From positions 496,001 to 560,000 of the forward strand of contig JADJJH010000003.1 of NCBI GenBank assembly GCA_016706595.1: a stretch of DNA of 64,000 nt. The letters run 5' to 3'. Below the pieces are notes generated by a model. The model searched no databases. It saw only the letters and a list, made by a program, of their open reading frames with translations, and had not been told where the DNA came from. A program made the position numbers and the translations under genes. The DNA comes from Bacteroidota bacterium. Lineage in GTDB: Bacteria; Bacteroidota; Bacteroidia; Chitinophagales; Chitinophagaceae. Shown piece after piece: positions 35,822-44,451 of the stretch (its first letter is position 1; each line of letters begins with the position of its first letter).

Positions 35822-35891
35822 GTTGATACTTGGTTTAAAGAAAGCGTCATTCAATTTTGTTGAACAAGTATGTACAATATAGTTTTACCAC

Positions 35892-36686
35892 ATGCAACAA
35901 TATCATACTTTATTGCAACATATTTTAGATCATGGAATCCAAAAAGATGATCGAACAGGTACCGGCACCTTGAGTTGTTTTGGCTATCAAATGCGTTTTA
36001 ATTTGCAAAAAGGATTTCCGATGGTTACCACAAAGAAGTTGCATCTTAAATCTATCATTCATGAATTGCTTTGGTTTATTAAGGGCGATACGAACGTTCG
36101 ATATTTACAAGAGAATGGTGTTCGTATTTGGGATGAATGGGCGGATGAAAATGGAAATTTAGGTCCGGTGTATGGTAAGCAATGGCGACAATGGGAAACA
36201 AAGCACGGTGAATGCATTGATCAATTGCAAGACGTAATTCAACAATTGAAAAATAATAAAGATAGTAGGCGCATGATAGTCAGTGCATGGAATGTGGCCG
36301 AATTGCCTGACATGGCCCTAATGCCTTGTCATGTTTTATTTCAATTTTATGTTGCCAATAATACGTTGAGCTGCCAATTGTATCAACGTAGCGCCGATAC
36401 ATTTTTAGGAGTTCCTTTTAATATTGCTTCGTATGCCTTATTAACTTTAATGATAGCTCAGGTGTGTGATTTGCAAGCGGGCGAGTTTATTCATACTTTC
36501 GGAGATGTACATTTATATACTAATCATCTCGAACAAGCCAAGTTACAACTCAGTAGAACACCTTTTGCTTTACCCCAAATGAAATTAAATCCTAGCAAAA
36601 AGAATATCGAGGATTTTGTTTTCGAAGATTTTGAATTAATCAATTACCAAAGCCATCCGCATATTAAAGCAGATGTGGCAGTTTAA
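35892..36686 (+). CDS. thyA: Thymidylate synthase
   Basis: A 264-residue ThyA, the same length as the E. coli enzyme, which methylates dUMP to dTMP using methylene-tetrahydrofolate. The nucleophile is C146 in LMPCHVLFQFYV, and RTGTGTLSCFG, HLKSIIHELLWFIKGDTN, RSADTFLGVPFNIASYALL and YTNHLEQA are the usual substrate and folate contacts. The sequence ends normally in IKADVAV. It is followed 11 bases later by folA, which regenerates the dihydrofolate that ThyA makes, so the pair forms a functional unit. Confidence 0.97.
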   Translation: MQQYHTLLQHILDHGIQKDDRTGTGTLSCFGYQMRFNLQKGFPMVTTKKLHLKSIIHELLWFIKGDTNVRYLQENGVRIWDEWADENGNLGPVYGKQWRQWETKHGECIDQLQDVIQQLKNNKDSRRMIVSAWNVAELPDMALMPCHVLFQFYVANNTLSCQLYQRSADTFLGVPFNIASYALLTLMIAQVCDLQAGEFIHTFGDVHLYTNHLEQAKLQLSRTPFALPQMKLNPSKKNIEDFVFEDFELINYQSHPHIKADVAV

Positions 36687-36697
36687 GATAGTTTATA

Positions 36698-37204
36698 GTG
36701 GAAATTTCAATTATAGTAGCGGTATCAAAGAATCAAGTTATTGGTGTCAATAATCAATTGCCATGGCATCTTCCGGCAGATTTAAAGTATTTTAAGAATC
36801 TTACTTTACATCATCCCATTTTGATGGGAAGAAAAACATTTGATTCGATAGGAAGAGCATTACCTAAACGTGAGAATATCGTAATCACCCGAAATGCGAA
36901 TTTTAGTAATGAAGGCGTTATGGTAAAAAATAGCATTGATGATGCCATTGAATATTGCAAAGAAAATAATTATGATGAAGTGTTTATTATTGGTGGAGAT
37001 ACCATTTATAAACAATGTCTTTCCATAGCCACTAAAATTTATCTTACGAAAGTAGATATTGAGATTCCCAACGGAAATGCCTTCTTCCCTAAATTAAATG
37101 ATATTGAATGGGAACTAATCAGCAGTGTTGATGGAGAACTTGATGAAAAGAATGTATTGAACCATACATTTGAAGTGTATCAAAAACGATCGAAAAGCGA
37201 ATGA
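36698..37204 (+). CDS. folA: Dihydrofolate reductase
   Basis: A 168-residue DHFR that reduces dihydrofolate with NADPH. Conserved parts are IIVAVSKNQVIGVNNQLPWH, the active-site acid D28 in LPADLKYF, PILMGRKTFDSIGRALPKR and the NADPH-binding VFIIGGDTIYKQ. The start is a GTG at 36698: it gives the canonical MEISIIVAVS, and the next in-frame ATG would remove the active site. The gene lies between thyA and a methyltransferase gene, with which it shares an ATGA overlap at 37201-37204. Confidence 0.96.
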   Translation: MEISIIVAVSKNQVIGVNNQLPWHLPADLKYFKNLTLHHPILMGRKTFDSIGRALPKRENIVITRNANFSNEGVMVKNSIDDAIEYCKENNYDEVFIIGGDTIYKQCLSIATKIYLTKVDIEIPNGNAFFPKLNDIEWELISSVDGELDEKNVLNHTFEVYQKRSKSE

Positions 37205-37989
37205 AGCATTGGTTTTTGATGAAGCAATATTTGCTGTACCTAATGAAAGCAAATTCTGCACATGGAATTCACTCGCCATTTGTATTTGATTTTATAACCC
37301 AAATTTTACATGATCAACGGGCATATTACGCTTTTGATGAAATTGAAAAATTGAGAAAGAATTTGCATGATGATACTGCTGAAATTGAAGTTGAAGATTA
37401 TGGGGCCGGTTCACATACTCATGCAACATCAAAACGTAAGATTAAAGACATTGCAAAAAATGCAGGACGAAATAAAAAGTTTGGTGAATTATTATTTCGA
37501 ATGGTAAATCATTATCAATGTAAACAAATACTTGAGTTAGGCACTTCCTTAGGATTAGGCACAGCCTATATTGCCAGTGCTAATAAAAATGCGAAGGTGA
37601 TAACTATTGAAGGCAGCGAACAGATTGCAAGAATAGCCACCCAAAATTTTAGTAGTTTGTCATTGTCGAATATTCAACAAATCATTGGCAAGTTTGATGA
37701 GGTATTACATGATGTACTGATTTCAAATGATACGTTTGATTTAATATTTGTGGATGGAAATCATACAAAGGAAGCAACCTTAAGATACTTCGAACAATTA
37801 CTACCTTATTTGGGTGAACATAGTATTTTAGTTTTTGATGATATTCATTGGAGCAAAGGCATGCATGAGGCATGGGAATTTATTCATCAGCATCAACAAG
37901 TTACTTTAAGTATCGATGTCTTCTTTTTTGGTATTGTATTTTTTAAAAAAGAATGTATGGTAAAACAACATTTTATTTTGAAGTACTAG
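37201..37989 (+). CDS. Class I SAM-dependent methyltransferase
   Basis: A 262-residue methyltransferase of the Methyltransf_24/catechol-O-methyltransferase-like type. The SAM-binding motif I is ILELGTSLGLGTAYIA, motif II is VITIEGSEQIA, and FDLIFVDGNHTKE with LVFDDIHWSKGM form the C-terminal half of the fold. The N-terminal 70 residues (YLMKANSAHGIHSPFVFDFI) are typical of a Bacteroidota subfamily. The start overlaps the folA stop by four bases. Its end overlaps the convergent glycosyltransferase gene by 17 bases. The acceptor is unknown; proximity to the pigment-type operon may be coincidental. Confidence 0.85.
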   Translation: MKHWFLMKQYLLYLMKANSAHGIHSPFVFDFITQILHDQRAYYAFDEIEKLRKNLHDDTAEIEVEDYGAGSHTHATSKRKIKDIAKNAGRNKKFGELLFRMVNHYQCKQILELGTSLGLGTAYIASANKNAKVITIEGSEQIARIATQNFSSLSLSNIQQIIGKFDEVLHDVLISNDTFDLIFVDGNHTKEATLRYFEQLLPYLGEHSILVFDDIHWSKGMHEAWEFIHQHQQVTLSIDVFFFGIVFFKKECMVKQHFILKY

Positions 37990-39163
37990 TTTGCTTGTGT
38001 CGTTTTCGTAAGTAGAGTAACATATACACAATGCCAAATGCAAGTAATCCTGCAATCACAGCTAAGACTGTTCCACCAATGAAAAATTCTTTACCGGTTT
38101 GTGCAACTTGATCCCATTGTAAATTTCTAAAATCAATTTTCCAATTTGGATTTCGATATATGAGTTTGCCGGTTGCTAAACTGGCGGCCCAAATAATAGG
38201 TGGGAAAATACTGATATTGGCCGCAACAATAAATAGGGTCTTATTCATTTTCATTAATACTGCTAAGGGAATGCCAACTAACAATTGAAAACACCAAATA
38301 GGAACAATACCCATAAAAACCCCAAAGCCTACAGAGGCTGCTCTAGTATAGGTAGATTCAGTAGGGTTGAAGAGCAATTCTTTCAACCCTTTTTTCATTC
38401 CTTTTTTTTGTAAAGGGCGTAGAATTAAATCGCGTGGTTTGATATATAAAAAAGTAATGAAAACCAGTATTGAGTTTAAAATGCTAATGCGCACAAAATC
38501 TTTTAAAGGTCTGAAGTGTGAAATGCGTTCCGATTGTTCGGGATAAAATACTTTAATAGGTACAGGAATTACCGGTATGCCGTTCCATGCACTTCGGACA
38601 ATCACTTCTATTTCAAATTCATATTTGCGGGTAAAGAAATGCATATCATGCAAAAGATAAATTGGGTATAATCGAAATCCACTTTGGGTATCGGGCATTT
38701 TGATGCCGGTTTCGAGCCAAAACCAAAAATTCGAAAATCGATTACCAAATGAACTTTTGCCGGGTACATTTTCTTGATGTAAATTTCTTGCACCAATCAT
38801 TAGGGCCCCTTCATTGTTTTGCAATGTTTCTAAAAATATTTCACAGTCATCAGGATAATGTTGTCCGTCGGTATCAATGGTAATGGCATATTGATAGCCT
38901 TGTTGATATGCGTAGGCGAATCCTTTTCGCAATGCATAGCCCTTCCCTTGGTTTTTATGGTAGCTAACAACTTGAACTGGCAAATTATGTACTATATCGA
39001 GCGTGTCATCTGTTGAACCATCATTAACTACAATCACGTGTGAGGTTTGTAATAACGAGTCTTCAATAACCGCTTGAATAGATTGTCGATTATTATAAGT
39101 TGGCAGAAGTATACATACTTTATACTTATCAAAAAGAGAATGGTAATTTTCGTTTGCTGTCAT
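37973..39163 (-). CDS. GT2 glycosyltransferase-DUF2062 fusion
   Basis: A 396-residue fusion. Residues about 12-240 form a family 2 glycosyltransferase of the dolichol-phosphate-mannose-synthase-like kind (CILLPTYNNRQSIQAVI, IVVNDGSTDDT, TIDTDGQHYPDD, TQSGFRLYP). After a membrane helix, residues about 255-390 form a DUF2062 membrane domain (GVFMGIVPIWCFQLLVGIPL). I start at the ATG at 39163, eight bases past the stop of the upstream dehydratase gene; an earlier TTG is in frame. GT2-DUF2062 proteins are regular members of aryl-polyene/flexirubin clusters, where they are thought to modify the head group or lipid anchor. It is the last gene of the operon. Confidence 0.85.
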   Translation of the reverse strand: MTANENYHSLFDKYKVCILLPTYNNRQSIQAVIEDSLLQTSHVIVVNDGSTDDTLDIVHNLPVQVVSYHKNQGKGYALRKGFAYAYQQGYQYAITIDTDGQHYPDDCEIFLETLQNNEGALMIGARNLHQENVPGKSSFGNRFSNFWFWLETGIKMPDTQSGFRLYPIYLLHDMHFFTRKYEFEIEVIVRSAWNGIPVIPVPIKVFYPEQSERISHFRPLKDFVRISILNSILVFITFLYIKPRDLILRPLQKKGMKKGLKELLFNPTESTYTRAASVGFGVFMGIVPIWCFQLLVGIPLAVLMKMNKTLFIVAANISIFPPIIWAASLATGKLIYRNPNWKIDFRNLQWDQVAQTGKEFFIGGTVLAVIAGLLAFGIVYMLLYLRKRHKQTSTSK

Positions 39164-39170
39164 GAAGGGC

Positions 39171-39542
39171 TTATAATTTAATAGCAAACGCTGCTTTACA
39201 TTTCATATAAACAATGGTATTATGCAATAAGCTTGCATCTATCACATAATTTCCTTGCTCATTTTGTACATACTGAATTACAAATTCGGCTTCTTTGTTT
39301 TGTGTAGGTAAAAACATGCTTAAAAATTTTATGACTTGTGATGTCTGCATTTGTAGGCGACACGCTAAAGCATGTTCTAATACTTCACGTAACATTTCTA
39401 GCATGCAAACTCCGGGTACTATGGGTTGAGTCGGAAAATGCCCTTTCAAAATTTCATGCTGCTCGTTGATATGTATTACGGCTTTAATAAAACCAGTTTC
39501 ATGTTCTATTGCATCAATAAAAAAGAAGTTATTCAGTAACAT
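39171..39542 (-). CDS. FabZ-like 3-hydroxyacyl-ACP dehydratase
   Basis: A 123-residue single hot-dog-fold protein. The FabZ-type signature is HEILKGHFPTQPIVPGVCML with candidate catalytic H35 and E49 (the usual His and Glu of this fold). It is shorter than housekeeping FabZ, about 145 residues. In aryl-polyene and flexirubin pathways such dehydratases introduce the double bonds of the growing polyene chain. It overlaps the next upstream gene by 14 bases. Confidence 0.85.
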   Translation of the reverse strand: MLLNNFFFIDAIEHETGFIKAVIHINEQHEILKGHFPTQPIVPGVCMLEMLREVLEHALACRLQMQTSQVIKFLSMFLPTQNKEAEFVIQYVQNEQGNYVIDASLLHNTIVYMKCKAAFAIKL

Positions 39543-40134
39543 GTAATCGACTTAAATGAATCGTAAATTGAAAAGTATGATGTTGCACAAATATATGTTC
39601 AGGTATTTTATCAACAGAAGAAAAACCTTGATGGATGCTAATTACTTTTTTACTTTTACCAAAATTAGCGATGCTGTCTATTTGTGAAGTATTCGTTGAG
39701 GTATAATACATTACCTTCCCTTTTCTTTTCAACTTCTTTTCAAATTGAACCTCTGTAATTTTAGTAGGTTGTTGAGATGCATAAATACCTCGCATCAATA
39801 TCATTCCCAGGTCTTTAGCCAAAGTACGCTTCACCGATTTTTTAGCAAAGCTTTTCATGGTTGAATGAAATGTATAATTGTTTTCACTAAAAGAAACATC
39901 AAAAAACGTTGATCCCATTTCATTCATAAATACAATTCTTACCGAACTATCTTCTTGTGTTTTAAAGATGAGTATGCCACTGAGATGTTTATTCATGATA
40001 TCAATTGTAGCTCGATACTTTACGGCTTTAAATTCGGGTAAAGGTAAATTACTATTTATCTGTTGTGCACAGACAAATTGCGAAATAAAAATGAAAAATA
40101 AAAGAAAGCTATTTCGTAGCAAACAATGTTTCAT
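39529..40134 (-). CDS. Secreted protein of the pigment-type operon
   Basis: A 201-residue exported protein with signal peptide MKHCLLRNSFLLFFIFISQF and cleavage near VCAQQ. The mature part alternates beta strands (YRATIDIMNKHLSGILIFKT, SVRIVFMNEMGSTFFDVSF), which suggests a lipid-binding half-barrel like LolB. The adjacent gene is LolA-like, and aryl-polyene clusters carry a DUF3261 lipoprotein next to a LolA-like protein, so this may be its counterpart; that is inference from position. It overlaps both neighbours, by 14 and 26 bases. Confidence 0.6.
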   Translation of the reverse strand: MKHCLLRNSFLLFFIFISQFVCAQQINSNLPLPEFKAVKYRATIDIMNKHLSGILIFKTQEDSSVRIVFMNEMGSTFFDVSFSENNYTFHSTMKSFAKKSVKRTLAKDLGMILMRGIYASQQPTKITEVQFEKKLKRKGKVMYYTSTNTSQIDSIANFGKSKKVISIHQGFSSVDKIPEHIFVQHHTFQFTIHLSRLHVTE

Positions 40135-40738
40135 CTAATGGTTTGTTTAATACATGTCCGCTAAAGGTCATCAAACTATTATCGCCGCCATTTTCAATCA
40201 TATTCAGTCGTAATACACGATAATCGGTTTTACTTACACTCACTTCAATTTTTGAAAATAGTTTCTTCATCATCGAAGTGCTTGGTGTCATTTGTAATAA
40301 AAATTCTTTCGGGTTTTCGAATACTTGGGTGGTGAAATCTTTATTTTTATAAACATTGCCCGACATACAATCCATCATAATATTATTAATCGATTGCATC
40401 ATTTTGTTCGAGTGGGTATTATAATTCGATTGCTTCTGTTCATCTTTTACCATCATACTTCCACCATTTAAAACCATTAAATAGTAAAATGGTTTTTTAT
40501 ATTCGAGACGAACCTTATTTCCTTTTTTATAATAAAATTTACCACTTGAAGTAATTTTATCCTTAAGCATGCTCAAATTTTTAATCTGTACAAAATCGCT
40601 ACTTACACTTTCAAGTGCTTGCGATGCCTTGGTAAAATTTGTTTTGAAGCTTGTAATATCTTTTACAGAACTAAACCCTGTAGGTTGTGCTAATAAAGTA
40701 AATGGAAGGAATAGTAAAAGAAGTGAATAAAGTTTCAT
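40109..40738 (-). CDS. LolA-like outer-membrane lipoprotein carrier
   Basis: A 209-residue periplasmic protein with signal peptide MKLYSLLLLFLPFTLLAQ. LolA-type features are SSDFVQIKNLSMLKDKITSS, GKFYYKKGNKVRLEYKKPF and the following beta strands of an open barrel. Within aryl-polyene/flexirubin clusters a LolA-like protein is thought to ferry the hydrophobic product or its carrier to the outer membrane, distinct from the housekeeping LolA. It overlaps the downstream gene by 26 bases and follows the deacetylase by three. Confidence 0.8.
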   Translation of the reverse strand: MKLYSLLLLFLPFTLLAQPTGFSSVKDITSFKTNFTKASQALESVSSDFVQIKNLSMLKDKITSSGKFYYKKGNKVRLEYKKPFYYLMVLNGGSMMVKDEQKQSNYNTHSNKMMQSINNIMMDCMSGNVYKNKDFTTQVFENPKEFLLQMTPSTSMMKKLFSKIEVSVSKTDYRVLRLNMIENGGDNSLMTFSGHVLNKPLDETLFATK

Positions 40739-40741
40739 GTA

Positions 40742-41518
40742 TTAAGTAATAGTTGTAAAAGTATAGCCTTGCGCTTTACAAAAAACTATATAATCTGTTA
40801 ATGCTTCGGCTGTTATTTCACAGCGATCATGAAGTAAAACAATACATCCGGGTTTAGTTTCTGATTTTAGTTTTTGAAGTAATTGTTCTTTCGAATGCAT
40901 GGTTGTATCCATCGAACGTAAATTCCAACCTATGCTTATCATACCACTTTTATGGATAGCTTTTGCCAAAGCCGGGTTACTTACTCCATATGGCGGTCTG
41001 AAATATTTGGGTTTGAATGGATCACCTAAAACCACGCTTACCTTTTTATTCATGCTTACAATTTCCGCTAACATTCCTTTGCTTGATTGTACATCGAACC
41101 AAAAACTATGCTCATCGCTATGATTACCAATGGTATGACCTTCGTTAAACATCCTCTGTAAAATATTTTCGTTGCCTTCGATATTTTTTCCAATAATAAA
41201 AAAGAGCGCTTTAATTTGATGAGCATGCAAGATATCCAAAATGCGTGGGGTTAGCAATGGATGAATGCCATCATCAAAACTCAAGACTAATTTTTTTTCA
41301 GTATCGTCTGGAAGTTGATTATGCGAAAAGAAAAAGAAATTTCGTTGAATATGAATTGCACCATCAATTAAAAGAAAAAGAAAATACAAAGTGCTGATAC
41401 TTATTATGATACTGAATGCATCCACAACATAGTGATGTGTATTTCGAAATACAAAATACAATACCATGCAAATCAGTACAATGGCTATATAGGCGGATCG
41501 TACTTTTCTGAATTTCAT
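40742..41518 (-). CDS. Polysaccharide deacetylase (NodB-like)
   Basis: A 258-residue membrane-anchored protein with two hydrophobic segments in the first 55 residues and then a NodB/CE4 domain. Visible motifs are LVLSFDDGIHP (motif 1 with the Asp pair), GHTIGNHSDEHSF (metal-binding His residues), YFRPPYGVSN (motif 3), and VLLHD near the end (motif 5). It should act on the periplasmic side on an N-acetylated sugar. Its presence in the pigment-type operon suggests a sugar-containing step or maturation. It overlaps the ketosynthase-like gene upstream by four bases. Confidence 0.85.
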   Translation of the reverse strand: MKFRKVRSAYIAIVLICMVLYFVFRNTHHYVVDAFSIIISISTLYFLFLLIDGAIHIQRNFFFFSHNQLPDDTEKKLVLSFDDGIHPLLTPRILDILHAHQIKALFFIIGKNIEGNENILQRMFNEGHTIGNHSDEHSFWFDVQSSKGMLAEIVSMNKKVSVVLGDPFKPKYFRPPYGVSNPALAKAIHKSGMISIGWNLRSMDTTMHSKEQLLQKLKSETKPGCIVLLHDRCEITAEALTDYIVFCKAQGYTFTTIT

Positions 41519-42555
41519 AATCGGTTTAGCAATATGAACGAATGATACTGATTTTTATAATGATTGTAAATGAGCACGCGTTGGGCAGGTTCATCATTTA
41601 GCGGAGCATTCAAATCTTGAAGATTCATTGGCGTAGTATTGCTTTGTAGCAATTTACAAGCCAAGGCCATGGCAAAGGCACCTGAACTTGGGTATTCACC
41701 GCAATATTTTTTAAATGAAATCGTTCTGGCATTTTTTACATTACGAATATTATTGGCAATGATAGTATCATAGCGCTCATCACCATTTAAGCCAAGTAAA
41801 CAAGTGTCTATATCACTGGCTTGTAATTGATTTACATGTAAAAAGCCATCTAACTCTTCTGCAATGTTTTCGGTGCTGCATACATGAATATCGCTACAAT
41901 AGGCATACGATGATTTTGTATCTTTTGCATTCACCACAAACAAGTTAGCCCCTTCACCGGCAATACATCCTTTCCCTTCATTATTAAAATGTTCATCTTC
42001 TTTTTTATAAGTTCCAAATCGCGAAATAATATTGAATGCGTTATTTGTCAATTCATCGATGCCGCCAATTAATGCATTACAATTCACATTTTCCTGGGTA
42101 AGCATAAAAGCTTCTTGCAAGGTAGTTTCAAATGAATGTCCACGATGCACATAGGTGAAATTATGACCGGTGCAATTAAGTAGTAAAGCAATTTGACCGC
42201 TTACGGTATTATGCGTTGATTGTATAAATGCAGTAGGGGTTAACATACTTTCATCCTGAGTAATTAACTTTTGTAAAAAGAATTCAGTATCAGCTAAACA
42301 CCCATAAGCTGTTCCTAACGAAATGGTATCGGGTTTCACAATACCGGCATCCTGCATAGCAGCTTTAGCGCATGCTATACCCATGCGAACAATTTTACTC
42401 ATTCGGCGCAATTGCATAGGTGGTATCATGTCTTTATAATCCGGTTCGATACAAATCAATCGGTTGCCATGGCCAGCATGCAGTGTAAAATCTTGTGATC
42501 TTGGATCAAAAATTTGAGCCGAAATATTTCCTATCCCTTGAATGTATACGCCCAT
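41515..42555 (-). CDS. Ketosynthase-like chain-length-factor homologue
   Basis: A 346-residue thiolase-fold protein of the beta-ketoacyl synthase family. It has the N-terminal KS features (LGTAYGCLADTEFFLQKLI, PTAFIQSTHNTVSGQIALLL), but the segment where the nucleophilic cysteine belongs reads FTYVHRGHSFETTL, with no Cys, and the GTGT and GHTLGA histidine motifs are missing. It is also shorter than an active KS. That matches chain-length-factor-like subunits, which pair with an active KS and set chain length in aryl-polyene and type II polyketide systems. The active partner lies three bases upstream. Confidence 0.8.
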   Translation of the reverse strand: MGVYIQGIGNISAQIFDPRSQDFTLHAGHGNRLICIEPDYKDMIPPMQLRRMSKIVRMGIACAKAAMQDAGIVKPDTISLGTAYGCLADTEFFLQKLITQDESMLTPTAFIQSTHNTVSGQIALLLNCTGHNFTYVHRGHSFETTLQEAFMLTQENVNCNALIGGIDELTNNAFNIISRFGTYKKEDEHFNNEGKGCIAGEGANLFVVNAKDTKSSYAYCSDIHVCSTENIAEELDGFLHVNQLQASDIDTCLLGLNGDERYDTIIANNIRNVKNARTISFKKYCGEYPSSGAFAMALACKLLQSNTTPMNLQDLNAPLNDEPAQRVLIYNHYKNQYHSFILLNRL

Positions 42556-42558
42556 ACT

Positions 42559-43761
42559 TTACGAATCTTTACTAAAAATAAGTGAGGTGCAATTTCCACC
42601 AAAGCCAAACGAGTTACTCATAATGTGTTGCATATTTTTTGTTGCTTGCCATTTTGTATCCGGAGAAAAATGAAGGTCTTTCATTTGCGTTTCAAAGCGC
42701 AAGTTTGGAAAAATAACTTGATCTCTCAAACCCAAGCAAGCGTAAACGGCTTCTAACGCACCGCAGGCCCCCAAGGTATGTCCGGTATTCGCCTTGGTAG
42801 AACTAACGGGTGGAATATTCTCTCCAAATAAACGCTGTATAGCAATGCCTTCACTTGCATCGTTATTACCTGTACCGGTTCCGTGTGCATTGATATAATG
42901 AATATCAGAGGTTGTTAAGCCAGTCATGGCTAAAGCCTCTTTCATGGCTTGATAATTTCCATTACCCTCGGCTGATGATGCGGTTTGATGAAAGGCATCA
43001 TTTGCATTGGCATAACCCGATAGGGTGGCATATTTATGTAAATTATATTCTGAGCGAATAGCTTCACTAGTGAGCATTAGATAGGCTGCCCCTTCACCTA
43101 AATTGAGTCCTTTACGATTTTCATCAAAAGGTTTTGAAGGTTCGCTATCTAAAATCATCAGGGTATTGAATCCATTCAAGGTAAATCTGCATAGCGCGTC
43201 GGCGCCACCGGCGATAACGATATCAAGCTTATTGTTTTTTAATAAACGTGAAGCATGTATCATAGCATTAGCCGATGATGAACAAGCAGTATTGATGGTG
43301 GTAACAAAGTGTTTTATGCCAAAATGTTTTGCTACTAATTCGGTAATGCTTCCACATTCGTGATACCGAATATCTTGTAATTGACCTTGGCTTTGATTTT
43401 GCAAATAATCAGTAAAAAAATATTCGCTTCTATCCATGCCGCCAATTGTATTGCCCGAAATAAAACCGATTCGTAGTTTACTCATATCGTGGTTTGCAAT
43501 TACAGCTAAAGTTTGTTGAACTGCGATGGCACTCAAATAAACGGTTCGTGGTAAGCCAAGCGGCATTTTGCAAAGTGCAGCTAGTTCGGCATCTGATTTT
43601 TTGATTTCACAAACCGGTAAATCTGTTTTATGCAAAGTTTGAAGAAATTCAGGGTACGAAATTCCACTTTGTAACGATTGTAATGATTCGTAATTTTCTT
43701 CAACATCTAATCCGATGGAAGAGATAGCACCTAATCCTACAATGCAACAAGCGTTTTCCAT
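42559..43761 (-). CDS. Beta-ketoacyl-ACP synthase
   Basis: A 400-residue KAS II-type ketosynthase. The catalytic triad is intact: C160 in TINTACSSSANAM, H293 in INAHGTGTGNND and H328 in KANTGHTLGACGALEA; NSFGFGGNC closes the active site. It should elongate an acyl-ACP by condensation with malonyl-ACP. Length is normal. With the Cys-less partner downstream it forms a KS/chain-length-factor pair of the aryl-polyene/flexirubin type. Confidence 0.92.
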   Translation of the reverse strand: MENACCIVGLGAISSIGLDVEENYESLQSLQSGISYPEFLQTLHKTDLPVCEIKKSDAELAALCKMPLGLPRTVYLSAIAVQQTLAVIANHDMSKLRIGFISGNTIGGMDRSEYFFTDYLQNQSQGQLQDIRYHECGSITELVAKHFGIKHFVTTINTACSSSANAMIHASRLLKNNKLDIVIAGGADALCRFTLNGFNTLMILDSEPSKPFDENRKGLNLGEGAAYLMLTSEAIRSEYNLHKYATLSGYANANDAFHQTASSAEGNGNYQAMKEALAMTGLTTSDIHYINAHGTGTGNNDASEGIAIQRLFGENIPPVSSTKANTGHTLGACGALEAVYACLGLRDQVIFPNLRFETQMKDLHFSPDTKWQATKNMQHIMSNSFGFGGNCTSLIFSKDS

Positions 43762-43823
43762 CAGTTATGAGTATTCAATTTTATGAAGTGTAAATATAGA
43801 ACCAAAAGAATAATTTGAAATAT

Positions 43824-44441
43824 TTAGAATTGCCCTTTTGGTAATTGGACTTCGTTGTATAATTTATTTAAGTTTGATTCGTCAACCGTTATCTCACCTT
43901 GATTTTCTATCAAACAAAGAAAGACATCCATATCATCATGATTATATTCGAGATATCCAATCAGGGCTTGTGTGAGAATATTCTTTTCAAAAACGATTTG
44001 TACATAGTTAGCAAGTGACTTTGCATCGAATGATGCAGTAATAAAGAAAGTATTCTCGCCCTTCAATTGATGTCGAATGGCAATTTCACCCATTACAATA
44101 TTGGGTAGGGTATAAACAAACAAAGCTGGACTAGGCAAGGTTTCTATACTAGTTTGATATTTTTTATCACTCGCTAATGATGAAGATGCATTTTGGAAAA
44201 GCATACCACGTTTAAAGGAAGTATGCATTTGAGAAGTTTGTTGTAATAATAGTTCTGAAGCAAGTATACCCAACTTACTCATGGTATCCATTTTGTAAAA
44301 TTTCGGATAATTTATTTGCAGGTGAAGGTATGCGGCTTTTAAAAATTCATCAATTTTACCTTGAGCCGAAAAACATAATTTCCCATTCAGCCAAATAGCA
44401 TTTTGTGTAATGTGCACGAAGTGTGAAATAAATGCAGGCAT
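43824..44441 (-). CDS. Short ketosynthase-like protein
   Basis: A 205-residue protein I match to the short '3-oxoacyl-ACP synthase'-labelled proteins of flexirubin clusters. Residues such as FYKMDTMSKLGILASELLLQ and PSPALFVYTLPNIVMGEIAI resemble the N-terminal half of a thiolase-fold KS, but no catalytic Cys or His motif is present and the C-terminal half is missing. It may be a structural or regulatory subunit. It sits between the FAD enzyme and the KS pair on the same strand, with a 62-bp gap to the KS. Confidence 0.6.
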   Translation of the reverse strand: MPAFISHFVHITQNAIWLNGKLCFSAQGKIDEFLKAAYLHLQINYPKFYKMDTMSKLGILASELLLQQTSQMHTSFKRGMLFQNASSSLASDKKYQTSIETLPSPALFVYTLPNIVMGEIAIRHQLKGENTFFITASFDAKSLANYVQIVFEKNILTQALIGYLEYNHDDMDVFLCLIENQGEITVDESNLNKLYNEVQLPKGQF

Positions 44442-44451
44442 AATAGCTTAA

